This document shows, piece by piece, positions 5,916-7,291 of a stretch of 7,291 nt of DNA (position 1 is its first letter; each line of letters begins with the position of its first letter). The notes below the pieces were generated by a model. That model worked only from the letters and a program-made list of their open reading frames with translations. It searched no databases and was not told the DNA's origin. The stretch is from positions 1 through 7,291 of the forward strand of contig CALUQA010000010.1 in NCBI GenBank assembly GCA_944322775.1, written 5' to 3'. The position numbers were made by a program, and so were the translations under genes. Origin of the DNA: an uncultured Elusimicrobiales bacterium (lineage in GTDB: Bacteria > Elusimicrobiota > Elusimicrobia > Elusimicrobiales > Elusimicrobiaceae).

Positions 5916-6545
5916 ATGGAAGATCTCATCGTCAAAGTAATTTTGGCTTTGGTGCTGGGCGGCATTATGGGTTTGGAGCGGCAATATAACGACAAGCCCG
6001 CCGGCTATGCCACCAATTCTATCATCTGCGTGGGCGCCACACTGTTTACCATTTTGTCTTTATATATGACACAGCTGGGCGGCGACCCGGGGCGCATTGC
6101 CGCGCAAATTGTTTCCGGCGTAGGTTTTTTGGGCGCCGGCGCCATTTTGCGCGAAGGAAATAAAGTTTCCGGCTTAACGACGGCCGCGGCCGTGTGGCTG
6201 GTGGCGGCCATCGGCATGGCTATCGGTTTTGGCCAATATCTGCTGGCTTCCGGCACGTGTGCGGCGGTGCTTTTAATGCAGCTGGGCGTGCGGCGCACGC
6301 TGGGCCTGGTGGAGCTTTTGCGCCGCTATGACACCATTTATTTAACCTGCACCCCCAAATGGGATATTGTAGAACAAATCTGCCAGGAAATTGAAAACCA
6401 AAACGTACAAATTTTGAAAAAAGAAATTACCAAACACGACAGCCATTTTGTCGTAGCGATTGTGGCCACGTTTACCGGAAAGGAATTCCAGCGCATTACC
6501 CGCAAACTGCTGGAAATGCCCGAGGTATACAGCCTGTATAAATAA
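5916..6545 (+). CDS. MgtC/SapB family inner-membrane protein
   Basis: A 209-residue protein with a hydrophobic N-terminal half of about five membrane segments (to residue ~125) and a soluble C-terminal domain (about 137-209) whose strand-helix-strand pattern suits the ACT-like domain of MgtC. Signature segments are GGIMGLERQ (15-23), RIAAQIVSGVGFLGAGAIL (60-78) and GLTTAAAVWLVAAIG (86-100), all highly characteristic. In Salmonella and Mycobacterium, MgtC supports survival at low Mg2+ and inside host cells, and in Salmonella it inhibits the F1Fo ATP synthase; many homologues are uncharacterised housekeeping proteins. SD is AGGA with 5-nt spacing. The predicted leader is too short for the Mg2+/proline/ATP-sensing leader RNA known from Salmonella. 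The aminotransferase gene follows after 17 bp. Confidence 0.93.
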   Translation: MEDLIVKVILALVLGGIMGLERQYNDKPAGYATNSIICVGATLFTILSLYMTQLGGDPGRIAAQIVSGVGFLGAGAILREGNKVSGLTTAAAVWLVAAIGMAIGFGQYLLASGTCAAVLLMQLGVRRTLGLVELLRRYDTIYLTCTPKWDIVEQICQEIENQNVQILKKEITKHDSHFVVAIVATFTGKEFQRITRKLLEMPEVYSLYK

Positions 6546-6562
6546 GGAGCAAAAATTAATAT

Positions 6563-7291
6563 ATGCCTCAACCCCCCATTCCGCTGTTTAACCTGCAAAA
6601 ACAACACGAGTCTTTAAAAAAAGAAATTAATGCCGCGGCCTTGGACGCTTTAAACTCCATGCATTGGCTGCTCGGGCCGCAGACCGAAGCTTTTGAAAAT
6701 GAATTTGCTGAGATGATCGGCGTGAAACATTGCATTACCTGCTCGTCGGGCGCAAGTGCCATTCAAATTGCACTGGGCGCAGCCGGTATCGGCAAAGGCG
6801 ACGAAGTGATTACCACGCCGTTTACGTTTATTGCCACCACATCTTCCGTTTCTTTGACGGGGGCAAAATTTGTTTTTGCCGATATTGACCCGCGCACTTA
6901 TAACATTGACCCGCAAGACATTGAGCGCAAAATCACAAAAAAAACAAAAGCTATTTTGCCCGTGCATTTGTACGGCTTCCCGGCCAATATGGACGCCATT
7001 ATGAACCTGGCGCGCGAGCACGATTTAAAAGTAATTGAAGACTGCGCCCAAGCGCACCTGGCCACCGCCGACGACGTAAAAGTGGGCGGCATTGGCGATG
7101 CGGGGGCATTTAGTTTTTACCCCAGCAAAAATTTGGGTGCCTGCGGCGATGCGGGCGCCATTACCACCAACGACGACGAAATTGCCGACCGCTGCCGCAG
7201 CCTGCGCCACAGCGGCCGCGCCAACGACAAGGCGTATGAATATGATTTGGAAGGCTCCACCCTGCGCATGGACGAAATCCAGGCCGCCATT
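6563..7291 (+). CDS. DegT/DnrJ/EryC1/StrS sugar aminotransferase, 3' end outside window
   Basis: The first 243 residues of a PLP-dependent fold-type I aminotransferase; full-length members are about 360-400 residues. These enzymes transfer an amino group, usually from glutamate, to a nucleotide-linked keto-sugar for LPS, O-antigen or glycan synthesis. Visible features are CSSGASAIQIAL (60-71, PLP phosphate binding), GDEVITTPFTFIAT (79-92), PVHLYGFPANMDAI (133-146), VIEDCAQAH (157-165, Asp160 contacts the PLP ring nitrogen), FSFYPSKNLGACGD (183-196) with Schiff-base Lys189, and RMDEIQAAI at the edge. All catalytic residues seen are intact. The sugar substrate cannot be deduced. The start is forced by an in-frame TAA 6 nt upstream. 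The SD AAGGAG overlaps the mgtC stop at 13-nt spacing, longer than ideal. No promoter or terminator is evident in the 17-bp gap, so co-transcription with mgtC is likely. Confidence 0.95.
   Translation, partial: MPQPPIPLFNLQKQHESLKKEINAAALDALNSMHWLLGPQTEAFENEFAEMIGVKHCITCSSGASAIQIALGAAGIGKGDEVITTPFTFIATTSSVSLTGAKFVFADIDPRTYNIDPQDIERKITKKTKAILPVHLYGFPANMDAIMNLAREHDLKVIEDCAQAHLATADDVKVGGIGDAGAFSFYPSKNLGACGDAGAITTNDDEIADRCRSLRHSGRANDKAYEYDLEGSTLRMDEIQAAI

Noticed and set aside
6537..6562. TATAAA near the mgtC stop as a separate promoter for the aminotransferase
   Set aside because: No -35 at a suitable distance; read-through from mgtC is the simpler explanation.

Overview
The window comes from a diderm (Gram-negative-type) bacterium of moderate GC content. 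It encodes an 8-stranded-type outer-membrane barrel with a C-terminal Phe, a CsgG-like lipoprotein, a KdsC-family sugar-acid phosphatase and a DegT-family sugar aminotransferase. AT-rich intergenic gaps, very tight gene packing and a DUF1646 permease would suit a host-associated Elusimicrobiota-like lineage. That placement is a guess from overall style; the window has no rRNA or other strong marker. I see no mobile element, CRISPR array, tRNA or phage gene, and no gene-free stretch longer than 300 bases.

Left half (1-3359, minus strand): one compact four-gene operon reading leftward from a divergent promoter near 3370. In transcription order it holds a CsgG/LpoB-like lipoprotein, an unrecognised 85-residue single-pass membrane protein (ATGA overlap), serS (2-bp gap) and a secreted TPR protein (TAATG overlap) that runs off the left edge. 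Seryl-tRNA synthetase is thus embedded among three envelope genes.

Right half (3429-7291, plus strand): a kdsC-like phosphatase; an outer-membrane barrel gene with its own promoter, a palindromic operator candidate and a strong intrinsic terminator; a DUF1646 predicted cation permease; an MgtC/SapB-family membrane protein; and the first 243 codons of a DegT/DnrJ/EryC1/StrS aminotransferase. The last gene sits 17 bp after mgtC and probably shares its transcript.

The most striking signal is in the promoters. Three of the five recognisable transcription starts (lipoprotein operon, kdsC-like gene, DUF1646 gene) have a -10 hexamer followed by exactly 6 nt and then the ATG. This places +1 on the A of the start codon, and none of the three has a Shine-Dalgarno sequence. 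The other two (barrel and mgtC) have short leaders with SD sequences. This points to routine use of leaderless mRNAs next to SD-led genes. I do not see a clearly new multi-gene system; the remaining candidates are a small unrecognised membrane protein, an operator-like palindrome and a KdsC homologue with an altered substrate-loop motif.
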